Shown one piece after another: positions 34,682 through 45,469 of a stretch of DNA of 64,000 nt (the first letter of the stretch is position 1; the number at the start of each line of letters is the position of its first letter). This DNA comes from Astrocystis sublimbata (Eukaryota > Ascomycota > Sordariomycetes > Xylariales > Xylariaceae). Location: the NCBI GenBank assembly GCA_022453515.1, contig JAJNNY010000020.1, forward strand, positions 248,001 through 312,000, in the 5' to 3' direction. Both the position numbers and the translations under genes were made by a program. The notes under the pieces are model-generated. The model had not been told where the DNA came from and did not search any database. It saw nothing but the letters and a program-made list of their open reading frames with translations.

Positions 34682-36379
34682 TCATACCGAGATTTCGTCT
34701 AGACACTTCATCACCCCTTCAACGAAACACAGCGCGGCGGCAGTGTTTCTGCCGGAGGAGGCTGTCGCCACGCCATCGAATTCTTCGTTGTCTTCGTCTA
34801 AGCACGTTAGACACGAAAGCACGACCTGCGCATACTTTTCACCCATGCGCGGCGCTAGCGCTGTGCGGGCTCTCTCAACTAGATAGTCTTTCAGCCTCAG
34901 GGCGAGTACCGAGATGTCTCTAGGCGTTTTATGGTAGTTCCTATGAAGCCACTTGTTGAAGTCCGCGTACGTCCTGCCGAGCTTAGCCCTTGGCGGGCCG
35001 ACTGCCTTTTCTTCGACGCTGTACTCCACGAATGACTCCCACAATCCAATCTCAAGCAGGCAGACGCCGAGGCTGTAGATGTCGTGTTGCATGTAATATT
35101 TCTCGGCAGGATTGTTACCCTGGCGCAGCGGGTGGCGATAAACGTTGTGGTCCCAGTACATATCGCCCGCCATTAGCGTCTCTGCGGCCGCGGTGCGGAA
35201 GGCATCGAAGCCGACTAGAAACGCGTGGCTGTGGCCTGCGGGGTTTGTATTAGCCCCAACGTCCTCTTCGAAGGAGAGGACAGACTCGGGCCGCACGTTC
35301 TTGTGCACAAAAGCGAAAGTGTGGACATAGTTGACCGCTTTGGCAAGCTCTCGCGCAATACGCATCTTACGCGACAACGAAATGTGCTCATCCGAATTCA
35401 GCAACAGTTGACGAAGCGACTGCAGTATTTCCATTCCCTCAGGTATTCGAAATACGAACCTGAAGCAGGAATAGTCTCTTTGACTTTCATGGACGGAGCG
35501 GTGAGATGACTGCTGACAAGGTGCCTGGCGTGGCACAGCTACGACGCCTTTGCAATTAAGAAGACCGAAAGCCAGGGGGTCAGCAACGGAGAGCTTGACA
35601 GAAAGCTCTCTAACGTCTTGCGTGGTATTATAGCCCCGGCTCTCGATGGTATCTACGATATACCATCTCCTGGTCCCCGCCAGCCGACCCCCTTTCACGC
35701 TCGAAAAAGGGATGTCACGCCATTCCATCGGCTTGTCAGGCAAAAAAATGTCATCAATCTGCTCAATTTTAGGAGATAGCACATGGCGCAAGCGTTCCGC
35801 CACGGCTAAAGGTTGTTTGGCTGCCGTGGGGAGTCCAGAGGCTCGCGCCTCGGACACCCGTGCCTTCGCGAGCTCCCTGTCGATGATAGGATCCGCAATC
35901 TTCATCAGGAGGAACCATGAAGGGTCAAACCGGCGCTGCCAGGCCTCGAGATCGCTGATAATGCCGTCAATGGCGTTTTTTTTTCCATATCCACGACGCC
36001 CTCTTCGCCCGGGATCCGAAGCCAAACAAGCTGGGCCGAGCAAGCGACTCCTTTTTCGTTACACCCTCAAGCGTGCTGATGGCCTTGGTGAGGCACAACA
36101 CAAGCTGGCGCAGAAGCTCATCGTAGATCCGGCTCATATGTTCGTCCATGATGCGGACCAGGCGCGAAACCACCTCTGCCTGGCGACTTGTGCGATCCCA
36201 GGCGCTCTCGACGATGACGACGCGCCGCTCAACCTCGACATCGGCATACTTCCAGGTTTGGCAGATCTCGATCACCTTGGTGCCTAGACTGTTGCGGGGT
36301 CAGTTGTGTCAAGAGGGTAGGCAACTCAGACTCACCTATAGCTGGTCTCGATCGCTGAAACAATTGAGAACAAATCCAT
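34682..36379 (-). pseudogene. HeLo-like N-terminal domain fused to a pseudokinase, apparent frameshift
   Basis: Exon 1 (36379-36336) and exon 2 (36288-34682) give an N-terminus MDLFSIVSAIETSYSLGTKV, then a helical region rich in coiled-coil-like heptads (ESAWDRTSRQAEVV, RIYDELLRQLVLCLTKAISTLE). This is the pattern of the fungal HeLo (prion-inhibition/propagation) four-helix domain as I know it. It continues through WQRRFDPSWFLLMKIADP into a kinase-like C-terminal half: hinge and helix RIARELAKAVNYVHTF, FVHKNVRPESVL in place of HRDxKxxN, and no DFG, so a pseudokinase. Between the two parts the reading frame shifts at a run of nine A (T run 35976-35984); eight would keep one frame of 549 codons. 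It is either a sequencing/assembly error or a recent break. It is divergent from the active kinase at 36778, 398 bp apart. It has no obvious metabolic role. Confidence 0.72.
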
Positions 36380-36777
36380 GATGGCGATTTCAATGATATT
36401 CGTTGTTCGAAATGATAATGTTCAGTTACCGTTGCCGACAAATTCTCGAGACATAACTGCCGTTAGGACGCGACCTGATGGTGGATAGTAAGCAACAGCC
36501 CCATGTTATTGCATAAGTGACTCCACGAAGATGGACAGCTGAGTCTCCGCTGCACATATTTGAGCCTCCTTCTCTCTTTAGGGTGTAGTTCAATCATAGT
36601 GACCAATTGTGAGCCATGGTTACCCGCCTGCGCCTACAATGTAACCACCGCGTATCTGCAGCTAGCTTGAGTTGTTAGATCCTAGCGTCCCCCTCCTGAG
36701 CCCTCTCATCTTTCTCTTTATCTACTCCAAAGGTGCTCGAGATCTACTTGCCGTGAAGACGGATACTCACTTTACCC
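36380..36777. promoter_or_regulatory. Shared divergent promoter of the pseudokinase and kinase genes
   Basis: 398 bp lie between the two start codons. No specific operator was recognised by eye. Confidence 0.4.
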
Positions 36778-37807
36778 ATGGATTTGATTGTCAATGAGCT
36801 CCTCCATCCCTGGCGGCTAAAGGCCCGGAAGCAAGAAGACGACTGGTGCCATGACTTGCCGTCGGGAACCGAGCGCTGGGAGTACGTGAAATACCTGGGA
36901 AGTGGTACCTTTGGAGATGTCTTGCAGGAACGATGCGTATCGACCTTGTCCCGAAATAAAGTTCGCGCCGTGAAACGGGTTAGCAAGCGGCCGGACCACC
37001 CGTCGCTTCCGTCAAGGCGGGAGATCGAAGCTCTCATCACTTTTTCTGATACAGCGCAGCCTCAGGTAAATGTCGCGGTGGTCACGGAGAGACAATGCTT
37101 CAGCCAACTAAGAACATGATTATAGTTTCAGGAGCACTTTGTTCGCTTTTTGGGCTGGTTTGAGGACCCCATGGCCTTGTACCTCGCAATGGAATTCGTC
37201 GAGCATGGCAACCTTCAGGCATATATAAACCAGGGAATCTTCCCCGAAGAAGAAGCGGCGGCTATCACAGCACAGCTCGCCAAAGCCCTACACTACATGC
37301 ACCAAAAGGAGTTCGTTCATAGGGACTTCAAGCCAAGTGTACGCTCACTTGGGCCTCTCCAGACTTTTCCACGATACTAACTTGCCTTCCAAGAATATTC
37401 TGGTATCCCAGGTGGGCCCTCAATGGCGTGTCAAGGTTGCAGACTTTGGCATCGCCAAAAACACGGTAGGTACAGCAGCAAGAACCAATGGCGTCGGATC
37501 ATTAGGATATATGGCTCCCGAGCTCTTTGGCCCGATGGGCTCGACTTACACCTCAGCTGTCGACGTGTGGGCGCTCGGGGCTGTTGCCTTCTGCATGCGA
37601 ACGGGCTATCCGCCTTTCAGCACACTTATGGAACAAGCGGAATACAGCCGAGGCCAAACGAATATCCCGTGGCGCCCATTGGGCGACTCGAGTGGGTTCT
37701 GCATGAATTTCATCATGGACACTACGGAGCGGAGTCACGAAAAGCGTTTGACCATCCAGCAAGTCCTCGTTCACGACTGGCTCAAACAGGAGGAAACTAG
37801 GAGGTAG
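36778..37807 (+). CDS. Serine/threonine protein kinase, three exons, 302 aa
   Basis: Exons 36778-37065, 37132-37338 and 37394-37807 join in frame. Glycine loop: LGSGTFGDV. Catalytic Lys: RAVKRV. Catalytic loop: HRDFKPSN, split by intron 2. Activation: ADFGIAKN to GYMAPELF. Then DVWALGAVAFCMRTGYPPF and a C-terminal RLTIQQVLVHDWL helix. Every residue needed for catalysis is present, so this looks active. It is little more than a kinase domain with a 45-residue N-terminal extension. Its class resembles CAMK-like fungal kinases. It is head-to-head with the HeLo-like/pseudokinase gene, which suggests a shared promoter and a joint function. Confidence 0.87.
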
Positions 37808-37842
37808 GATATCTAGAGACGTCACTCGCGGAGCTGAATTCA

Positions 37843-38442
37843 TGCTGACACCCACGCAAGAAAAGCAACAACATCGTCCCGGGGTATAAACCCTGGGAAT
37901 GAATGGTCAAACACGTATGACGGCGCCTCGACGGTACCGCGGCCACGGTTAAAAGGAATCCTCAAAAATGGTTCGCAAGAGCCACACAAGCCGATCATGC
38001 CGCCATCGTCGATAAGGGAGACCCCAAGGGTATTCCCGCTAGTTGAGGTATCGCCTTCAAAAACCGCTAGTGGTTCGGATATTAATACTTGTGAATGGCC
38101 AAACACGTATAACGGCGCCTCAACGGAACCGCGGCCACGGTTAAAAGGAATCCTCAAAAATGGTTCGCAAGAGCCACACAAGCCAACCATACCGCCATCG
38201 TCGATAAGGGAGACCCCAAGGGTATTCCCGCCGGTTGAGGTATCGCCTTTGAGAACCGCTAGTGGCTCGTATCCTGATGCTTGTGAATGGTTGTCAAATA
38301 AGAGCGAATGTGGTTCGCTACCTGGAAGTCTACCTGGGTCGGACTCTGGATGGGGCTCTGGATGGTAGTGAATGGGGGACTCAAGATGGAACTCGAAATA
38401 AGTCGAGGACCGGCTGTTACATGTGTGACAAAGGCATGGCAC
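37843..38442 (-). CDS. Possible 200-aa protein made largely of two 64-residue repeats
   Basis: The minus frame runs 200 codons without interruption and contains two copies of a 64-residue unit (EPLAV..GDTST.GNTLGVSLIDDGG..). The plus strand is also open from about 37841 to 38367 in the frame containing RPRLKGILKNGSQEPHKP and PPSSIRETPRVFP, twice, although its first ATG comes late (37997). Comparing the two repeat copies codon by codon does not decide between strands: about 4 of 11 changed codons are silent in the minus frame and fewer in the plus frame. No family is recognised. It may be a gene, or a duplicated 3' part of a lost gene downstream of the kinase. Confidence 0.35.
37905..38288. 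repeat. 192-bp tandem duplication (two copies)
   Basis: The segment starting near 37905 recurs 192 bp later (near 38097) with roughly 90% identity. The central ~90 bp are almost unchanged, while the ends have diverged. Because 192 is a multiple of three, all frames are kept across the repeat. Confidence 0.9.
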
Positions 38443-38901
38443 ATGTAGGGCCTTGCAAGGAAAAGCCAGGCTTTAAATAAACTTTGAGCATAGTGTTCTA
38501 AACGAATAAAAGAGGATTAATTAACAAATCAAGCATGTGCGAAAAGAATCTAGGAAACATTAAGGAAGCTAAGAAAACCAATGCATCATGGATGTTTATT
38601 ACTACTAAAGGAATTAGGTAGCAAATAACATAGTCGCTAGAATTATGAAGCTTATTTGCAAACTGATTCTAACGATCAAGGGGAATGAATCACAATAATA
38701 GGTAGTTCGATGCCAAAAGATCAATTAGGGCAATCTAGGGTATTTAAATCTATGGAACCAACAACTATCCCGACCCAAGTCTAAGTCTAAGCGAAAGTCA
38801 CCTCTTAATAACTCCCGCGTTCCCAACCCATGATGAACAGAAGACAAAGGAAAACCAAAGCAAGCGTCCTCCTCCCGGACACACTCACCACCTCGTACCT
38901 G
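38443..38901. other. Intergenic stretch downstream of the PKS
   Basis: AT-rich 3' flank of the PKS gene; no gene recognised. Confidence 0.5.
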
Positions 38902-41900
38902 TCACGCCCCCAGGGCCCTAGCCAAGAACTGGCTCAAAGCTCGCCCCTGCTCCCCCTCCATCATCGTAAAGTGATTCGCGCCCTCCAGCACCTCCATTTT
39001 CAAGCTCGCGGCATCCACCACACTATCCCAGCCATTCGCACCAAAGCTCATGCGCTCATTCAGCAACCACTTCATCTCGCGCGTGTCGTCGGCCTGGACC
39101 TCCATGCGCTGGCCGCCAGTCGACTTATAGACTCCATCACCAGCCCACAGGGCGTGCGTCTTGGGCGACTTGCCGGCCGCGAAGGGCTTGATGTCGTACT
39201 TGAACAGGGCGTCGAGGAAGGCGTTGAAGTGCTGCAGCAGCCACTCGGGCGCGCCCTTGCCTTCGGACCCGAAGACGCCCACGCGGTTGAGGAAGTGGAA
39301 CAGGCGCTGAGGCAGCTTCTCCAGATCGTTCGGGTTCGGCGAGTCGAGGAGGACGAGGCCGGCGATTTCTTCGCCCTGCGCCATGAGGGTCGCTGCGGCG
39401 TCGTACGCGGAGATGCCGCCTGCGGACCAGCCTCCGAGGTAGTATGGCCCGTGGGGCTGGCGGCGGCGCACTTCGGCTAGGTAGGCGGGGGTTAGGTCTT
39501 GTAAAGCGCACTTCATGTCCTGGGGTCGCTTGACGTAGGGGCAGTTCAGCGCGACTAGGGCGACGTCGTTGGCGACGCGCGGGAGGCTGGCGTAGGCGGT
39601 GGCCGAGCCGGATCCGTCGGGGAAGAGGTGGAGGACCTTGCGGGCCGTCTTCAGGTTACCCTGCACGACGACGGATGTGGCGGGCGGGGTGATGGCAACC
39701 ACTGGTGCGACTGCTGCGATGACAGGGGCTGGGATCTCGTGCACTGAGGACTCGGGCATGAGGCTTTTGCGGATAAGAGCCATGTCGTCGAGGAGAAGGG
39801 TTTCGGTGGGGAGGTCGACGTCGAGTTCCTCTCGCAGACGTCCGAGCACAGTCAGGGACATGAGCGAGTCCAAGCCTAGCTCAGAGAGGGATGTTGCGTT
39901 CCACACCTCCTCGGTCTTGACTCCAATCTCTTCGGCTAGGATAGCACAGATGCCGTTGAAGCAAGATGTATCCTCGCAGTCGGATAGAGAGTCTTGGACT
40001 TCAGTGGAGGTGGTGCTAGCCGAGTCGTTTCCTGCATCGGAAAAGATTCCAGATTCAGGAGTCGAGATATCGGAGCTGGCATCCGAGTTGTCAACCGGTC
40101 CAGAGGCAGCACCGAGCCATCGCTTGATCTCTCCAACGGTGGGGTACTCGATGAACAGAGTCGGGCTGACGTCCAAGTTCAACTCCTCTCGTAGTCGGCT
40201 GTACACAGTCAAGGACAGGAGAGAGTCAATGCCGACATCAGCAAGGACGAGATCCTTCTTCATCTCTGCTAGTGGCACACCCGTCTCTTCGGAAATGATG
40301 TTCATGGCTTGCAGAACCATGACTGGCTCGGAGATGATGTTCTTCTGGGGAGGAGGGGTGTGAGCTTGCTGGACCTTAACAGGAGGAGTGCGAACTGCCT
40401 TCTGGGGTGTGCTCGAGACTACACTTGGGGCAGGGCTTGTCTTCGCCACCGGTTTCGCCTCAGTAGCCTTGGACTCCTTGGGGAGAAGGATATCAAGTAC
40501 TCTGCGCGGCACTGATTGGAACTATGGAGAAGTTAGCACTAGAAAGTCTTGAGTGTTGGATACTGTGAAATACTTACAGCAACGCCTTGGTTGACACCAA
40601 CAATAGAGTCGCCTTGGAAGACGTAGACGTCACCGACATACTTAAGCCCATCGGTAGACTGCATCTTCACATAGGTGTGGTAAGTCTCGTCAGGGGAGAG
40701 CTTAGCGGCGCATCGGATCGACTCCCAGCCATGGTTGAGGAAGATCTGCTGCTTGTAGTCGAAAGACTCAGTAGCGTTCATGATAAAGCCAGACAGGTGA
40801 CCAAGACTGTCGATGTAGTAAGGGTTGGCTTCGAAGCAAGTGCTCTTGTCATTCAGCTTGACGAGGGCTGTGGCTTCGTGTCCTTTGCTATCGAGGTGGA
40901 CTCTCTCAATGCCCTGGAACTTCTCGCCGTACTCGACACAGTTCTCAAACAGCTTGTAGACCATGCCGCGCTTGAGCATGTGGCATGTGCCGTCCTCGGC
41001 CGCATCGCGAAGGGACTGCATGCGGGACTTGACCAGGTAAGCCGAGCGCTTCCACTCAGTCATCCAGGCATCTGGGTTTCCGAAACGGATCGTGCAGGTG
41101 GCGTGCTGGATCGTGGTCTCGCCGCGCGAGTTGACACTGTAGTAGTTGACAAGGGCCGTTTGGGCCGCCCAGTCAGCTTCGGCCGACACGCGGAAGAGCT
41201 CTGTCTTGCCCGGCGTGCGCATAAGGAGAGGCTTGGTAGTGGCCATGTCAGCAACCTCGATGCCCGTGTTGCTCTTGATCGCATTGCCGTCGTTCAAGTA
41301 GTTGCCAAGAGTGACGGCAATATCGGCATAAGCGGACGAGGGGCACAGAGCCGCGCCGTTCACCTTGTGGGCTTCAAAGACGGCGCGCAGGTCGGGGTGC
41401 GAGATGTCCGACTCGATAAGGACAAAGGACTTGTCTGTTGCGTGGCGCGACTCCAAGACCTTCTGGCATGTTGCGGAAAGATATTTGGGTGCAGCGATAG
41501 GAGCCGAGGCAACTTCCTCGACAACAGTAGCAGGCAGTCCCTTGGTCAAGCACCAGTTGTGGACGTACTGGATCCAGTGGTTCTTGAGGTCCCAGGCGTA
41601 AGCAGGGAGGGTGATGACCTCGTGGCAAGCATTGAAGTCGCGGTGGAATTCGCCCCATTGAATCTCAAGACCAGTCTGGTAGAGAGTCGAGAGAGCGTCG
41701 TTCAATGTCCTCCAGAGATCATCGCCCTTGCGCACAAGCCCGATTGTCTTGAGAGAGGATCCGATGCAGGCCTTGAGCATTCCGGTCACGAAAGGAACAG
41801 GGCCAATCTCGACGCAGACGGTGTCTTCAGATATAACCTTCTCGGAAATGGCGGCGTCAACAGCACCGGCAAGGTCGACCATCTCGCGGCAGTGGCGGGC

Positions 41901-44900
41901 CAGGTAGTTGGTATCGATCTGGCCCTCTTCAGTCACGACAGCTGCCAGAAGAGGCGAGAGCACAGGGATCGTAGGCTTGCGGAAGACAACGCCACGAGCT
42001 AGCTTCCTGAACTCATCGAGGACGGGCTCGACCTGAGAGCTGTGGAAGGCGAAGGCGGTGCTTAGCTTGGTGGACTTGATGTCAGACTTCAGCAAAGCCT
42101 CTTGTGCGCTGTCGACATCGGCTCCCAAGCCAGCAAGAACAGTCTGGTTAGGCCCGTTGATGCATGCAATCTCCAGGTTATGGCTCTGCATGGCGTTGGA
42201 GAGCACAGCAACGGGTGCCTTGACAGCCAACATAGCGTGAGTACCGGCTGAGCAGCGCTCCTGCATGATACGAGCCCGGGTTCCAACCAGGTACACCACG
42301 TCTCTAGCAGATAGCACTCCAGCAATGTGCAAAGCCGCATACTCGCCAAGACTGTGACCAACAACCATGTTGGGAACAACTCCGAAAGACTCGTTGAGAC
42401 GAGCAAGGGCAATCTCGAAACAGGTCAGGGCCAGCTGGGAGGCTTGAGGGGTGAGAGCATCCTCTGCGGTGCTGTCGTTGATCACGGGCAGGAACGAGTC
42501 GAATCCGAAACTCTCGCCAATAGCAGCCAGGCGCTGGATCTCCTTGCGGAAGACCTTGAAGTTGTCAAAGAGCTGCTTGCCCATGCCTGCGTACACCGAT
42601 CCCTGGCCAGTGAATGCGTAGGCGACGTCCAGTTGCTTCCGAGGGATAGCTCGAGCCTCCAAGGCAGCGGATCTCTCAAGAGCTGCGGCTACATCTGCGG
42701 TGGTCTTGCCAGTGACGGAAAGTCTGAAGTTATGGTGGATGCGTCGAGCAGTGGTCGTGTATGCCAGACTTGCGAGCTGAGTATCAGGGTTGCTTCTCAG
42801 GTGCTCGGCAAGGCGCTCCGCATTACGACGGAGTGACTGGGCAGTCTTTGCGGAAACCGCGACAACATGAGCAGTCCTAGGGTCGTTCGAAGGCTGGATC
42901 TCAGTAGGTGCGGGAGCATCCTCAAGCAGAAGAGCCGAATTGCCGCCCGCCGCACTGAAGTTGTTGAGGAAGGCCATGCGCCTCGAGTCCTTGGCCTGTC
43001 GCCAGGGGGTCGCTTCCATGGCGATACGAATGCCTCGCTCGTGGAGATCAGTAGGGAATCCGCGGTTGATCTTGGTCTTGATACCGATGTGGCGCGGGAT
43101 CTCGCTGTTCTTCATCATCATCATGACTTTGATGAGGGAAGTGATACCGGATCCGGATTCAGCATGGCCCACGTTGGCTTTGACTGAGCCAAGATAAAGG
43201 GGGTTTGCGGCGGATCGACCAGAGCGTTTGCCGGCGAAGACTTCCAGGACCGACTTCATCTCCACTGCGTCACCAGCCTGAGTACCAGTGCCGTGCATCT
43301 CGATGTAGCTCACTTCAGAAGAGTCGTGGCCAGAGTCGTTGAGGATACGTCGGAAGATGGCGGCCTGTGCGCCAGCGTTGGGACGAGTGATGGACTCGGC
43401 CTCCGCAGAGTGGTTGGTGTAAGCACCACAGATCACGGCCTGGATGGGATCCTTATCGGCCAGCGCATCTTCCAATCTCTTCATGACCACAGTTCCAACT
43501 GCGTCGGCTCGGCAGTATCCATCGGCACCGTCATCAAAGGTCTTGCAGTTGCCACTCTGGCAGAGGAAGTGACCCTTGTCAAGACCGACGAAGTTGTCGG
43601 GGTTGGTCATGACGTTGGTGCCACCAGCGATGGCAGTGTCGCAGTCGTTTCTCCAGAGCGAATTGCAAGCCAAGTGGATAGCGCAAGCGCTAGAAGAGCA
43701 GGCAGTGTCGACGTTGACACTGGGACCGGTGAACTTGAAGAAGTAGTTGATGCGACCGGGCGTGAAAGCACGGTTGGTACCGGGGATGTGGTAAGTGCCA
43801 ACGTTCTGTCCGCTGTTGACCTCGCGCCAGTCGTCACTAGTCATACCATAGAAGACACCGACTCGGTCGCGCTGGGTGGAGGGAGTCTTGTCAGGAACCA
43901 CACCGGCCATCTCGAGAGCCTCGTAGGCGGTCATCAAAGCAAGGCGCTGAGCGGGGTCAGATTGGTCCGCCTCTCTGGGGGAGATGTTGAAGAAGCGAGA
44001 GTCGAAGACTCCGGGCTCGTTGATGAAGCAACCATGTCGGACTGTCGAGGTGTTTCTCTTCTTTCCAGTGGGGTCGTAGTGTGCATCCACGTCGAATCGG
44101 TCTGCCGGGATCTCACGGTGGACATCGCGTCCCTCTTGGAGGATCTTCCAAAGTCCCTCTGGGTTGGCGGCTTCAGGGAATCTTCCTGAGTACCCAATGA
44201 TGGCAATGCCGGACTGCTCAGGCCGTCCACTGCTGCTAATTTGCGAGCGAGGAGCACCCGCGTTTGGTGCGCTGGTAATGTGCTCAATGTCGACGGAGAT
44301 GGAATCAATCTCAGCAAGAGTGCTGGCAAGAATTCGCGAAGTGGTGCCGACTAGCGAGACGACCCAGTCATTGCAGGTAGATTCTTTGCAAAGAGCACCG
44401 ACAGACTGAACAATTCTGTCGAGGTTAAGAGGCTGGCGGAGGAACTCCTCTAGGGCAATCTTGAGAACAGCCGCGAAGGTAGTAGCCTCAATCGGCTGTC
44501 CTGTGACGCTCGAGAGAACAGGAAGCTTTAGCGCAGTGTTACCCGCGGCCTCGGAAAGGCTCTCAAGGATCTCGTCGATATCCGCGCCGGAGTACAGGTG
44601 GGGCTCGTGATAAGGAGCAAAGATGGGGGCTGCGATAGCCTTCACATCGCTCATGATAGAGGAGCCGAAGAAATCCTTCAGGACTCTGGGCTGACCGGAG
44701 ATAGTGATGCTAGACGGAGCAACAGTGCCGATGAATGGCTTAGAGCCGGTGTTCAAGTTCTGTCGATGTTAGTGAGAGCCCATGTTCGATGCGATGCGAG
44801 GAGAAACTCACTGCAGATTCGGAGAATTGCTCGATCCGCGATGCGGCGGCCTCAGCCGATAGTTGCGGCACAATGTAGGACCAGCTCTGGTTCTTGTCCT

Positions 44901-45469
44901 CGCCATTGTCGAGAAGGTTACGAGCGTTGGTGACGTGAACACCCGTGCGGAATGCAAGCACCACTGCCTGGATAGCCAGGGGCACCAGCTCGCCGGCACT
45001 GGAGGCCGATGCGATGGCGCTCGCAGCGAGCTGACCGGTGCACATGCCCACCACGATGTCATTGGGACCCGAAGGGTACTGTGTGCAGCCATCTCCGTAG
45101 TGTCTAACATGTGTTAGCGTCCATGTTCATGCAATTGTCAAAGCAGCAAGAGAAATTGCCATACCTAATGAAGCTACCGAGCTGGTGGATCGTCGTCAGC
45201 GTGCTAGCAAGGACAGGGGTTGCCTGGTGACCGGCCGAGTAGGCGGCGAAGAGGTCTCCGATGTTGGCGAAGCGTGGCAGCTGCTCTTGAGCTTGACGAT
45301 TCAACTGAGCAATCTCATGTCTCAGTGCGAGATGCGTCTTCTCGAAGAATGCCGAAAGCAGGGGGCTGTCTTTCGAGCGTAGAAGCTGACGAAAGCCAGG
45401 GGCGAAATCGTTGGTCTGGTCTCCGAAGAGGTAGACATGTCCAAGCTGGTTGATCTTGTTTGCGTACAT
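38902..45469 (-). CDS. Non-reducing polyketide synthase SAT-KS-AT-PT-ACP-ACP-TE, four exons, 2132 aa
   Basis: Exons 45469-45165, 45103-44812, 44759-40578 and 40521-38902 join in frame. SAT starter domain: GMCTG with Cys123 and APYHEPH (His250/253). KS from ~381: DTACSSS (Cys553), HGTGT (His688), NVGHAES (His731). AT: GHSLGEY (Ser1002). PT (product template) from ~1295: AHKVNGAALCPSS (His1330) and YYIDSLGH (Asp1516), the known catalytic dyad. Two ACPs: GIDSL (Ser1693) and GLDSL (Ser1812). TE/Claisen-cyclase type: GWSAGG (Ser1959) and GANHF (His2110). All catalytic residues are present. Length and order match wA/PksP and melanin THN synthases, so the expected product is a penta- to heptaketide naphthalene or naphthopyrone. 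Chain length cannot be read from sequence by eye. Regulated probably through the TCG-N5-CGA array upstream. Confidence 0.96.

Noticed and set aside
40587..42002. 471-codon plus frame inside the PKS
   Set aside because: It is antisense to the AT-PT region, where the PKS frame shows conserved catalytic residues; such mirror frames are common in GC-rich coding DNA.
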